This document shows positions 56,471 through 64,000 of a stretch of 64,000 bases of DNA, in pieces. Within the stretch, counting starts at the first letter, position 1, and each line of letters starts with the position of its first letter. The stretch is from Bacillota bacterium (GTDB lineage: Bacteria > Bacillota_I > Bacilli_A > Erysipelotrichales > Erysipelotrichaceae): the NCBI GenBank assembly GCA_023388995.1, contig JAEWFD010000020.1, forward strand, positions 1 to 64,000, written 5' to 3'. The notes under the pieces were generated by a model. The model did not search any database. It saw nothing but the letters and a program-made list of their open reading frames with translations, and was not told the DNA's origin. The position numbers and the translations under genes were made by a program.

Positions 56471-56518
56471 TTGCGCATCCCTTATAATATGATATAATGA
56501 CAAATGAAAGCGCTACTG
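56471..56518 (+). promoter_or_regulatory. promoter with cre-like site for the second EIIB gene
   Basis: -35 TTGCGC (56471-56476), 16-bp spacer, -10 TATAAT (56493-56498). ATGAAAGCGCTACTG (56504-56518) matches the cre consensus except for two end positions, again at the start site as in the first EIIB promoter. Confidence 0.6.
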
Positions 56519-56539
56519 CGAGATAAAGGAGAAAAGCAC

Positions 56540-56845
56540 ATGAGAAATATCGTACTGATTTGTTCTGCGGGGATGTCAACAAGTATGTTGGTTACTAAAA
56601 TGAAAGCATATGCAATAGAAATTGGATATGAATGCAATATTAATGCTTATGGTTTAGCAGATGCACCAAATGTCATACCAAGCGCTGATATCGTATTGCT
56701 AGGACCACAAATTCGGTTTAATCAGCAAAAACTGGCTGAACGCTATCCAGATAAACCAGTTGAATGCATTGAAATGAGAATGTATGGAACAATGGATGGA
56801 AAAGGTGTTATTAATTTTGTGAAAACAAAATTGAATGATCAATAA
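56540..56845 (+). CDS. PTS lactose/cellobiose-type EIIB (second)
   Basis: 101 residues, active Cys8 in LICSAGMST. It is about two-thirds identical by eye to the first EIIB, with the same ADIVLLGPQIRFNQQK and MRMYGTMDGKGV. The start is the ATG at 56540 with AAAGGAG upstream; an earlier in-frame ATG (56504) is within the cre-like site. It lies next to the second EIIC-GH1 block. A terminator follows. Confidence 0.93.
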   Translation: MRNIVLICSAGMSTSMLVTKMKAYAIEIGYECNINAYGLADAPNVIPSADIVLLGPQIRFNQQKLAERYPDKPVECIEMRMYGTMDGKGVINFVKTKLNDQ

Positions 56846-56885
56846 AAGCTGACGATTATAGATCAAAAACAATAATGGCAAAGAG

Positions 56886-56909
56886 CATATGAATTTCATA
56901 TGTTTTTTT
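56886..56909 (+). terminator. terminator of the second EIIB gene
   Basis: CATATGA (56886-56892), loop ATT, TCATATG (56896-56902), then seven Ts. Confidence 0.8.
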
Positions 56910-57072
56910 GCAATTATAGGTCGTGATAAAGTAACTGCTTCATAGTGAGTGTTTTTGTACTGCTGAATTTTAATGGTATACTGCATCATGCAGAGTCGAA
57001 ATTCGTGCTTTTTCTTGCGCAATGCGTGATACAATATCAAAAAGATATTGAGCAAATGTAAGGAGAAATATC

Positions 57073-57378
57073 ATGAGAAACATCGTACTAATTTGTTCAG
57101 GGGGAATGACTACCAGTATGTTGGAGGTAAGGATGAAAGCATATGCCAAGGAAATTGGCTATGAATGCGATATTCATGCGTATGGTTTGCGAGCTGCGCC
57201 TACGGTGATTCCAAGTGCTGATATCGTTTTATTGGGACCGCAGGTATGTTATTTTCTGAAAAGATTTGAAACCAGTTATCCTAATAAGCTGATTGTATGC
57301 ATTGAAAGAAAAACATATGGGATGATGGATGGAAAAGGTGCGCTTGAGTTTGTGAAAGCAAAATTGCATGATGAATAA
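57073..57378 (+). CDS. PTS lactose/cellobiose-type EIIB (third, divergent)
   Basis: 101 residues, tandem duplicate of the second EIIB with Cys8 kept (LICSGGMTTS). Its central loop has changed: PQVCYFLKRFETSYPNKLIVCIERKTYGMMDG replaces the conserved RFNQQKLAERYPDKPVECIEMRMYGTMDG, with a new Cys and a lost Arg-Phe-Asn. That region contacts EIIA and EIIC in the family, so it may serve a different permease or be losing function. It is preceded by an extended -10 (TGA-TACAAT, 57030-57035) and AAGGAG. Confidence 0.9.
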   Translation: MRNIVLICSGGMTTSMLEVRMKAYAKEIGYECDIHAYGLRAAPTVIPSADIVLLGPQVCYFLKRFETSYPNKLIVCIERKTYGMMDGKGALEFVKAKLHDE

Positions 57379-57539
57379 CAGAATCCAGTAACAACTAAAG
57401 TACTTGAATAAATATAATTTTGCGAAAGTTGACATAGTTGATCATGTAGATATTGTTTCCTAGTCAGGTCATTCCAGCAATTTTCAATTGATCCCCGCAA
57501 ACAATTGTGCTAATAATAAATAAGTGATATGGAGGTCAT

Positions 57540-57998
57540 ATGATGGAACAATGGCTGCAGGAAGAGCAAGAATTGCAATTCACATCTTTTAATAGTGAGG
57601 ATGCGTATGCGATAGGAAGTGAATTGATTGCTTATAGCAAACAGCATCAGTTGAATATTGGTATAGATATCTTCGTATGCGGCAAACAAGTGTTTCATTA
57701 TTTAGCGAATGGGACAATAGCTGACAACGATAACTGGCTGCGTCGCAAGAGAAATACTGTATTATATTTCGGGCACTCTACCATGTTTGTATTTCATAAG
57801 CAGAAAGAAAAGCAATCATTGCTGGAAGAAAAATATGGGCTGTCATTAAAGGATTATACGATCTCCCCTGGTGGCTTTCCAATTCAAATTAAAGACACCG
57901 GAGTGATTGGAGCTTTGTGTGTCAGCGGATTGAGCGGGCAACAAGATCACGATCTTTGTGTGATGGCTATGAGAAAGTATTTGTCCAGTCAGACATAA
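57540..57998 (+). CDS. UPF0303 (heme-degrading-like domain) protein
   Basis: 152 residues, matching the UPF0303/HbpS-like alpha-beta family: an N-terminal helix region EDAYAIGSELIAYS, WLRRKRNTVLYFGHS in the middle (about residues 64-78), and GGFPIQIKDTGVIGALCVSGLSGQQDHDL near the end. The family binds small ligands such as haem in some cases; function here is unknown. GGAGG precedes ATG 57540, with ATG 57543 as an alternative. A -35 TTGACA (57429-57434) with a weak -10 lies upstream. Confidence 0.85.
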   Translation: MMEQWLQEEQELQFTSFNSEDAYAIGSELIAYSKQHQLNIGIDIFVCGKQVFHYLANGTIADNDNWLRRKRNTVLYFGHSTMFVFHKQKEKQSLLEEKYGLSLKDYTISPGGFPIQIKDTGVIGALCVSGLSGQQDHDLCVMAMRKYLSSQT

Positions 57999-58009
57999 TG
58001 AATGAAAGA

Positions 58010-58045
58010 AAGCTTCCAAGATTAGCGGAAGTGATTCTTTTTTTT
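58010..58045 (+). terminator. terminator
   Basis: CTTCC (58013-58017) pairs with GGAAG (58027-58031), extended by GAA/TTC, and a run of eight Ts follows at 58038-58045. Confidence 0.55.
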
Positions 58046-58110
58046 AGGCGTATTTTATTGTGGTGGAAAACTTGCATTGAGTTGCACAAGCATATTTTTA
58101 GGAGGATATC

Positions 58111-58638
58111 ATGAAATTTTGTTCAGAGTGCGGAACTGCACTAGAAGATAAGTATTTAGAAAAAGAAGGGATGATCCCATATTGTCTGCATTGCGGCCAA
58201 TTTAGATTTCCTACCTTTAATACTGCAGTAAGCATAATTGTTTTAAATGAGACAGAAGACAAAACATTGCTGATCAAGCAATACGGAAAAGATGATTATA
58301 TTCTGGTTGCGGGATACATTAATAAAGGAGAGTCGGCAGAGCATGCTGTATGTAGGGAGTTGCATGAAGAAGTAGGGATGGAGGTTATCAAGCTGTCTTT
58401 TAACAAGAGTGCGTATTTTGCAAAAACCAATACTTTAATGTTGAATTACAGCTGTAAAGTAAATAGTGAGACATTACGGTATGACAAAGATGAAGTGGAT
58501 TATGCACAATGGCTGACATTATCTGAAGCAAGAAAGCAAATCAAGCAGCATAGTCTTGCGCAGGAATTTTTGGAATATTTTTGCGAATACCGGTTTCATA
58601 CGGGCGTTTTTGCAGAGGAAAGGTATATTCCAAAATAG
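58111..58638 (+). CDS. zinc-ribbon NUDIX hydrolase
   Basis: 175 residues. The N-terminus is a zinc ribbon with CSECG and CLHCG (Cys residues at about 4, 7, 27, 30), then a Nudix domain with the full box GYINKGESAEHAVCRELHEEVGM (metal-binding Glu in REL-HEEVG). Overall it resembles a shortened NudC-like NAD+/NADH pyrophosphatase, but the SQPWPFPxS motif of NudC is not present. Probable substrate is a nucleotide diphosphate derivative. AGGAGG precedes the ATG. Confidence 0.87.
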   Translation: MKFCSECGTALEDKYLEKEGMIPYCLHCGQFRFPTFNTAVSIIVLNETEDKTLLIKQYGKDDYILVAGYINKGESAEHAVCRELHEEVGMEVIKLSFNKSAYFAKTNTLMLNYSCKVNSETLRYDKDEVDYAQWLTLSEARKQIKQHSLAQEFLEYFCEYRFHTGVFAEERYIPK

Positions 58639-58661
58639 AGTTCCGGTAATGGCAAGGAACT
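58639..58661 (+). terminator. hairpin without T tract
   Basis: AGTTCC (58639-58644) pairs with GGAACT (58656-58661); the following bases are not T-rich. It may be a weak terminator after the Nudix gene. Confidence 0.3.
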
Positions 58662-58735
58662 AATTTCACCCAGAAGTGATGGTTGATGAATGATACTGAT
58701 TTGTGCTAAACTATATTAGATTCGAGGTGGCTTAC

Positions 58736-60208
58736 ATGGAGAAAAAATCTGTGCGTTATAAATTAGAAAGACATCGCTGGCCTGACGAAATTGCAGCAGA
58801 ACAGCGGCGTCGCAGACTGAATGTTATAACTGTTTTTGCGATTATTGCAGCATTTGTATTAGGGATGTACGGCGGACAGCTGTTTCAGCAGCCGATTCTT
58901 CAATCGAATAACCAATTAACGCAATTGGAACGTGTTTATCAGATTATGAAAAATGATTGGTATTATGGTAAAGATATTGCTGACTTAGACAGCAAATTGA
59001 TTGCAGATGCGATTAATGGGATGATGCAAGGGGATGTTGATCCGCATACCTACTACATGAATCAAGATGAAGCAACGCAATTTGTAGGCAGTATGGCTGG
59101 TTCCCTGACTGGAATCGGTGCAGCGTTTTATGAAATCAACGGTGATACCATTATTGAGAAAACATATCCCGGTTCCCCTGCACGAAAAGCAGGAATCTTG
59201 CCGGGTGATATCTTCTTCGAAGTAGATGGTACCTCTGTAAAAGGAATGAAATCCACTCAGCTGCAAGGCTTAGTACTGGGCGAAAAAGGAACAATTGTCA
59301 AGATTACCGTAGATCGTCAAGGAGAAAAAATACCATTTGAGATTACTCGTGATGTGGTGCTGACATCCGTCATGGGTGAAGTGGTAGATGGTTCCATCGG
59401 AGTGTTGGAAATCAACAGTGTTGCAGAAAATACGGCAACAGAAGTAGAGAATTATTTTAAGGATTTTAAAGCGCAAGGCGTGAATCGTCTTGTAATTGAC
59501 CTGCGCAATAATACTGGTGGATATTTGTCTACACTGGAGCAAATCGGTGATCTGATGTTTCAAGAAGGATCCATCATTATCCAGCAAGAATTCCGCAATG
59601 GATCCATTGCGAAATCAAAGTCGAAAGGAAAAAATCCATATACATTTGATAAGATTGTTGTATTAATCAATGAAAATACGGCAAGTGCGGCTGAAGCGTT
59701 AGCAGCAGCATTGCGCGAGAATATTCAAGCTACCCTGGTGGGTATTACAACCTATGGAAAGGGGTCTGTGCAGCAGCCGAAGACGTTTGAAGATCGCAGC
59801 GTATTGAAGTATACGATTGCACAGTGGCTGACACCTCTTGGCAATAAGATCAATCATGTCGGCATAGCTCCGGATGTGGAAGTGAAATTGCATGGTGCTT
59901 ATTTATATCGGGATATTACGCTGACAAAATCCTATCAATTTGACGATGTGAATTATGAAATTATTCCGGCGCAAATGATCCTGCAATTTATGAATTACAA
60001 CCCAGGACGGACAGATGGATATTTCAATGATCAAACGAAACAAGCGATTCAAGCTTTTCAAACAGCGACGGGCGTCACGGCAGATGGTATATTAGACCAG
60101 GAAACGATGAATCGTTTGCTTGCTGCCAACCTCAAATACTGGTATGATCACCGCTTTGAACTGGATGAACAGAAAATTAAGGCAATGGAGTTGATTCGCA
60201 GTGAGTAA
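58736..60208 (+). CDS. ctpA: carboxy-terminal processing protease (S41, CtpA)
   Basis: Membrane-anchored serine protease of 490 residues with the active site outside the cell. One membrane helix near residues 29-47 ([18 protein letters not shown]) is followed by a PDZ domain (about residues 120-205), an S41 core with Ser in [10 protein letters not shown] and Lys in [10 protein letters not shown], and a C-terminal peptidoglycan-binding domain (about residues 430-475, [19 protein letters not shown]). The start is ATG 58736 with GAGGTGG upstream. In Bacillus the homologous ctpB follows ftsX; here the sugar region separates them. The last eight bases overlap uvrB. Confidence 0.93.
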   Translation: MEKKSVRYKLERHRWPDEIAAEQRRRRLNVITVFAIIAAFVLGMYGGQLFQQPILQSNNQLTQLERVYQIMKNDWYYGKDIADLDSKLIADAINGMMQGDVDPHTYYMNQDEATQFVGSMAGSLTGIGAAFYEINGDTIIEKTYPGSPARKAGILPGDIFFEVDGTSVKGMKSTQLQGLVLGEKGTIVKITVDRQGEKIPFEITRDVVLTSVMGEVVDGSIGVLEINSVAENTATEVENYFKDFKAQGVNRLVIDLRNNTGGYLSTLEQIGDLMFQEGSIIIQQEFRNGSIAKSKSKGKNPYTFDKIVVLINENTASAAEALAAALRENIQATLVGITTYGKGSVQQPKTFEDRSVLKYTIAQWLTPLGNKINHVGIAPDVEVKLHGAYLYRDITLTKSYQFDDVNYEIIPAQMILQFMNYNPGRTDGYFNDQTKQAIQAFQTATGVTADGILDQETMNRLLAANLKYWYDHRFELDEQKIKAMELIRSE

Positions 60209-62174
60209 CTTATTTCAATTGGTATCTTCCTATCAACCAACGGGTGATCAGCCAAAGGCAATTGAGCAATTGGTACAAGGAATCGAACAACAAAAGCATA
60301 CGCAAGTACTGCTGGGAGCCACTGGTACCGGCAAGACTTTTACTATCAGCAATGTCATCGCCAAAGTCAATAAACCGACTTTGGTTTTCGTACATAACAA
60401 AACACTTGCCGGACAGTTATACAGTGAATTTAAGGAATTTTTTCCGCACAATCGGGTGGAATATTTTGTCTCAAACTTTGATTATTATCAGCCGGAAGCG
60501 TATTTGCCGAAAACGGATACGTATATTGATAAAGCATCTACCACAAATGAAGAGCTGGATATGCTTCGCATGTCCGCCATGAATAGTGTTTTGGAGCGTC
60601 GTGATACAATTATCATAGCCAGTGTAGCGTGTATTTACGGCGCCGCAAATCCGCACGAATATCATAAAATGTTCTTTTCGATTCGAGTTGGCGACCATAT
60701 TGAACGAGATGTATTGATGCGCGAACTGGTATTCCGGCAATATCATCGCAATGATATGGATTTAAAGCGTGGCACGTTCCGTGTCCGTGGCGATGTCTTG
60801 GAAATTGGGTTTGGTCATACAGATGAAAGTGTATTGCGGGTGGAGTTTTTTGATTCTGAAATTGAACGGATCACAGCGGTAGATCCGCTTACAGGAAAGA
60901 TCAAAGAAGCATATAAAGTGTTTGTCATTTACCCGGCAAATGGTTATGCGACAGAAAGAAGCAATGTTTTGCGAGCTGTCGAAACCATCGAGGCCGAACT
61001 GGAAGAACGTTTGGATTATTTTGAAGCAGAAGGAAAGTTGCTGGAAAAAGAACGGCTGGGACAACGTGCTCGTTATGATTTGGAGTCACTCCGGGAGATT
61101 GGGATTTGCCCCGGCATTGAAAATTATTCCCGGCATATTGACGGGCGCCAGCCTAATGAGCGGCCATATACTTTATTTGATTACTTTCCGGATGATTTTT
61201 TGCTTGTTGTAGATGAATCCCATGTATCTTTACCGCAGATCAGAGGAATGTACAACGGAGACCGGGCACGGAAAACATCGTTGGTAGAATACGGCTTTCG
61301 CTTGCCGAGTGCATTAGATAATCGGCCTATGCGTTTTGAAGAGTTTGAGCAAATGTTCCCGCAGGCGATTTTTGTTTCCGCAACTCCCGGCAATTATGAA
61401 CTCGAACAGACTAAAGGTGAAATTGTAGAGCAGATTATCCGCCCTACAGGGCTGCTTGATCCAACCTTGGAAGTAAAGCCAACCCAAAATCAAATCGATG
61501 ATTTAGTCGGAGAGATTCAAGATCGTATTGCTCGCAATGAGAGAACGCTTATTACAACATTAACGGTGCGTATGGCGGAAGAACTTACTTCGTATTTGAA
61601 GCAATTGGAAATCAAGGTAGCATATTTGCACCATGAAACACAAACTTTGGAACGGATCGAAATTATTCGTGACTTGCGCAAAGGTAAATATGATGTAATT
61701 GTGGGTATTAACTTACTACGTGAAGGTTTGGATATTCCCGAAGTATCCTTGATTGCCATTCTGGATGCGGATAAGGAAGGATTCTTGCGTTCAGAGCGTT
61801 CGCTCATCCAAATTATTGGACGTGCGGCTCGAAATTCGAAAGGACATGTCATTTTGTATGCAGATAAGATGACGGAATCGATGAATAAAGCAATTGCGGA
61901 AACAAACCGCCGTCGCGCTATTCAGCAAGCATATAATGAAGAACATGGCATAACCCCAAGAACTATTGTAAAAGAAATCAGAGAAGCGATCCATGGCAAA
62001 GAAACAAAAGAAATGACAATGCAATATATGGATAAGAAAGCAAAACTGACGAAGAAATCGAAAGAAGAGCTGCTGTTGGGCTTGGAAAAAGAAATGAAAG
62101 AAGCGGCTCGTGTTTTAGATTTCGAGCGTGCTGCAGAACTTCGTGATATCTGGATCGAAATGAAAGGCAAGTAA
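60201..62174 (+). CDS. uvrB: excinuclease ABC subunit B
   Basis: Damage-recognition helicase of nucleotide excision repair, working with UvrA and UvrC. The 657 residues contain Walker [11 protein letters not shown] (about residues 36-45), the beta-hairpin YYQPEAYLP that inserts at damage, motif [12 protein letters not shown], and GRAARNSKG in motif VI; a UVR domain with [14 protein letters not shown] closes the protein. The start is GTG 60201 within the end of ctpA, with GGAG ten bases upstream. uvrA is outside the window. Confidence 0.97.
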   Translation: MSNLFQLVSSYQPTGDQPKAIEQLVQGIEQQKHTQVLLGATGTGKTFTISNVIAKVNKPTLVFVHNKTLAGQLYSEFKEFFPHNRVEYFVSNFDYYQPEAYLPKTDTYIDKASTTNEELDMLRMSAMNSVLERRDTIIIASVACIYGAANPHEYHKMFFSIRVGDHIERDVLMRELVFRQYHRNDMDLKRGTFRVRGDVLEIGFGHTDESVLRVEFFDSEIERITAVDPLTGKIKEAYKVFVIYPANGYATERSNVLRAVETIEAELEERLDYFEAEGKLLEKERLGQRARYDLESLREIGICPGIENYSRHIDGRQPNERPYTLFDYFPDDFLLVVDESHVSLPQIRGMYNGDRARKTSLVEYGFRLPSALDNRPMRFEEFEQMFPQAIFVSATPGNYELEQTKGEIVEQIIRPTGLLDPTLEVKPTQNQIDDLVGEIQDRIARNERTLITTLTVRMAEELTSYLKQLEIKVAYLHHETQTLERIEIIRDLRKGKYDVIVGINLLREGLDIPEVSLIAILDADKEGFLRSERSLIQIIGRAARNSKGHVILYADKMTESMNKAIAETNRRRAIQQAYNEEHGITPRTIVKEIREAIHGKETKEMTMQYMDKKAKLTKKSKEELLLGLEKEMKEAARVLDFERAAELRDIWIEMKGK

Positions 62175-62196
62175 TCCAGAAGATTAATGCATAAGC

Positions 62197-62246
62197 AAAA
62201 AGCATGAGTAACATGGAAACAATATCCAAATGCTCATGCTTTTTTC
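62197..62246. terminator. terminator
   Basis: AAAAAGCATGAG (62197-62208) pairs with CTCATGCTTTTT (62233-62244), followed by Ts. Placed between converging uvrB and the regulator gene; likely used by both. Confidence 0.8.
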
Positions 62247-62287
62247 ATTATTGAATAGGAATGGCTGGTCTTTTCATTTTAAAGTAC

Positions 62288-64000
62288 TTATAAAAGCTGT
62301 ACGAGCGTATCTATAAATTCTAAATAGTTTTGTATCTCCAGCAATTTTTTTATATTTTCGGGGTCAGTTAAAATCATTGTAATGGGTTCATATATTTCAT
62401 TGAAAATATATCTTTCGTTTTTATTGAAAAACATCATTAACACCAGATTGACAGCTTGTCCATTCCAAGAAATAGGGCTTTTGCTTATTAAAATGTTAAT
62501 GCCTGTTCTATTTGCATACATTTTCATGGAATGTGGTATAGCAAAGTTACCAAAAGCAGTTGATGACATACTTTCTCGTTGCATAATTTCAGAAATGAAA
62601 GTATCATTCACATACTTCAGTTTCATTATCTTCTTAGCCATGTAATTAATACAATCGGTTTCCGTCTTCAAATTATCTTTGCACTCAAACAATTCCGGTG
62701 TGACTAATTGCATTAAATAATTCTTAAATGTTTTTCTTTCCTTCTCCTTCCGGATTATCAGTATTTTATCTGCTAACTGTATTCTATCCTTCTCGCTGAT
62801 AAAAATATTCATCATGAAGATAGGTCTATTAATGATCTGTATTAGCGGAATTGTTGATATGATTAGATCTGTATTCACTTTTTCAATTTCACTTTCATCC
62901 GTAATAATATTGGTTACCAGCAAATCATTTGCGAAGTACTGATTTAGCGAATCGGTGATTCTTAAATTTAAATCATAATAGTTAGGACAGTAAACTGCAG
63001 CAGTAATCTTTGAATTTAGTTTTTTCTGTGCTTCCAATGCACTCCCTATATGGAATGCAATATAAGCTATTTCGTCATCGTTAATAGCAATGCCTGTCGC
63101 ATCTTTTATTGTCTGAGCCAAATTAACGCTAATATCATAAATTAAAGGGCAAGAAGTCTTTATACTGGACGATAATGGATTTTTACTGAAATAATTATTT
63201 TTAGATCTGATCAGCAGGTTTTTAATATGCAGCGCAAAACGAATCAGGAATTCAGGCTCACTTAAATCGATGTAGTAAAAAGCATTGATGTCGCGGATTA
63301 GTTTATGAACCAGAAGGAAACAATCTTTGCCAATAAAATCTTCCAGATTGGACTCATTAATAATTGAGTAATCAATGTTAGTAGCCCGAGAAATGATCAG
63401 TAAAGTCATTTCATATATTTCTTGATGATTGAAAACCAAACCGAATTCATCGCCTATTAATTTAGCTACTTCTTGTGCTAGTTCATGTTCATGGAATTTA
63501 ACTGCTTGCGATTGATTGGCATCCAGTATATTGAAATTGTTATTTTTTACTCTGTCAACTGCAATAGTGACATGTAATACAAGATTTATTAGGGAATAAT
63601 CATTGATAAAATAGTGATATTTTTCAAATGTTTGGAGTATGGTATTTCTAATAAATCTGATATCAATATTATGAAAAGCCTTTTGCAAAGAATCAATATT
63701 TACAAAATTTGTATTTGACTCTTCATACAAGATGCTGCTCAATAGCTTTCTTTTGTTTTTTTCCAATCCGTTAACGTGGATAAAATCTCCTTTTGAAATC
63801 AATTCTAAATCAAAGTTATGTAACTTTCTTTTGACTTTATTAAGATCATTTTTTAAAGTTGATAGAGATATGTATAATTCATCACTTAAATCATATATGT
63901 TAATTTCTTTATTCATATTGTATTTTAAAAGTTTATTTATAACATATACAATCCGTTCATTTGATGTTTGCGGTATATTGCTTTCCAGATTATTAAGGAT
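62288..64000 (-). CDS. PRD/EIIA-domain transcriptional regulator (5' end outside window)
   Basis: The frame is open without a stop to the right edge, so the start lies beyond 64000; at least 570 residues are present and an internal Met (63916) is not the start. The visible N-terminal part holds a DNA-binding helical segment (SDELYISLSTLKNDL). Two PTS regulation domains follow: one with His in LVLHVTIAVDR, one with AFHIGSALEAQ. A Fru/Mtl-type EIIA domain closes the protein, with the phosphorylated His in FAIPHS. This is the MtlR/LicR-like activator layout: PTS phosphorylation sets its activity. Its target operon is not in the window. Confidence 0.88.
   Translation of the reverse strand: MLNNLESNIPQTSNERIVYVINKLLKYNMNKEINIYDLSDELYISLSTLKNDLNKVKRKLHNFDLELISKGDFIHVNGLEKNKRKLLSSILYEESNTNFVNIDSLQKAFHNIDIRFIRNTILQTFEKYHYFINDYSLINLVLHVTIAVDRVKNNNFNILDANQSQAVKFHEHELAQEVAKLIGDEFGLVFNHQEIYEMTLLIISRATNIDYSIINESNLEDFIGKDCFLLVHKLIRDINAFYYIDLSEPEFLIRFALHIKNLLIRSKNNYFSKNPLSSSIKTSCPLIYDISVNLAQTIKDATGIAINDDEIAYIAFHIGSALEAQKKLNSKITAAVYCPNYYDLNLRITDSLNQYFANDLLVTNIITDESEIEKVNTDLIISTIPLIQIINRPIFMMNIFISEKDRIQLADKILIIRKEKERKTFKNYLMQLVTPELFECKDNLKTETDCINYMAKKIMKLKYVNDTFISEIMQRESMSSTAFGNFAIPHSMKMYANRTGINILISKSPISWNGQAVNLVLMMFFNKNERYIFNEIYEPITMILTDPENIKKLLEIQNYLEFIDTLVQLL

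Overview
The window reads as chromosomal DNA of a low-GC Gram-positive bacterium. Gene content (AddAB, RNase M5, FakB/DegV, DarA, TTG/GTG starts with strong AGGAGG sites, BglG- and RpiR-controlled PTS systems, and a short SecA) suggests a Bacillota lineage close to Erysipelotrichaceae. That placement is inference from gene content, not from a marker-gene tree. No rRNA, tRNA, CRISPR array, phage or insertion-sequence gene was recognised.

Layout. 1-4.1 kb: tail of an upstream gene, a lipoprotein, and a trkA-trkH potassium uptake operon on the minus strand. 4.4-9.0 kb: a small membrane protein, then the operon rnmV-rsmA-ispE-glmU'-prs, in which GlmU is reduced to its acetyltransferase half. 9.1-14.9 kb: an acetyltransferase, a GH13 amylase with a coupled nucleotidyltransferase-like gene, a lipoprotein flavoprotein reductase with an FMN-attachment domain, and a zinc-ribbon membrane protein. 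15-20.8 kb: addB-addA (minus strand). 20.9-26.5 kb: an EamA transporter, the c-di-AMP receptor darA, an unknown protein, a YigZ protein and three tandem degV/fakB genes. 26.7-33.6 kb: comFA-comFC, two cold-shock genes, secA, prfB with its programmed frameshift, and a YitT protein. 33.7-36.7 kb: glyoxalase-like, HAD and MFS genes. 37-40.1 kb: ftsE-ftsX plus an M23 hydrolase. 40.2-58.6 kb: an accessory carbohydrate region with a MerR regulator, beta-glucoside PTS parts (two EIIC, one EIIA, three EIIB), two GH1 and one GH4 phospho-glycosidases, two RpiR regulators, HxlR, two Cof-type HAD phosphatases and several unknown small proteins. 58.7-62.2 kb: ctpA-uvrB. 62.3-64 kb: a PRD/EIIA-domain regulator that runs off the right edge.

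How it fits together. comF-secA-prfB-yitT-ftsEX-ctp-uvrB matches a conserved Bacillus-type order, so the 33.7-36.7 kb and 40.2-58.6 kb blocks look like insertions into an ancestral cluster. The PTS parts are scattered over several transcription units, which suggests shared EIIA and EIIB proteins serving two EIIC permeases. Catabolite control is suggested by cre-like sites at two EIIB promoters and one EIIC promoter.

Most interesting signals: three MerR-type promoters with 19-bp spacers and the same core operator (34.6, 36.8 and 40.1 kb), pointing to a local three-operon regulon; a stand-alone GlmU acetyltransferase at the glmU locus with its catalytic residues intact; a structured leader in front of the HAD gene; and a possible 97-bp terminal-inverted-repeat element upstream of ftsE.
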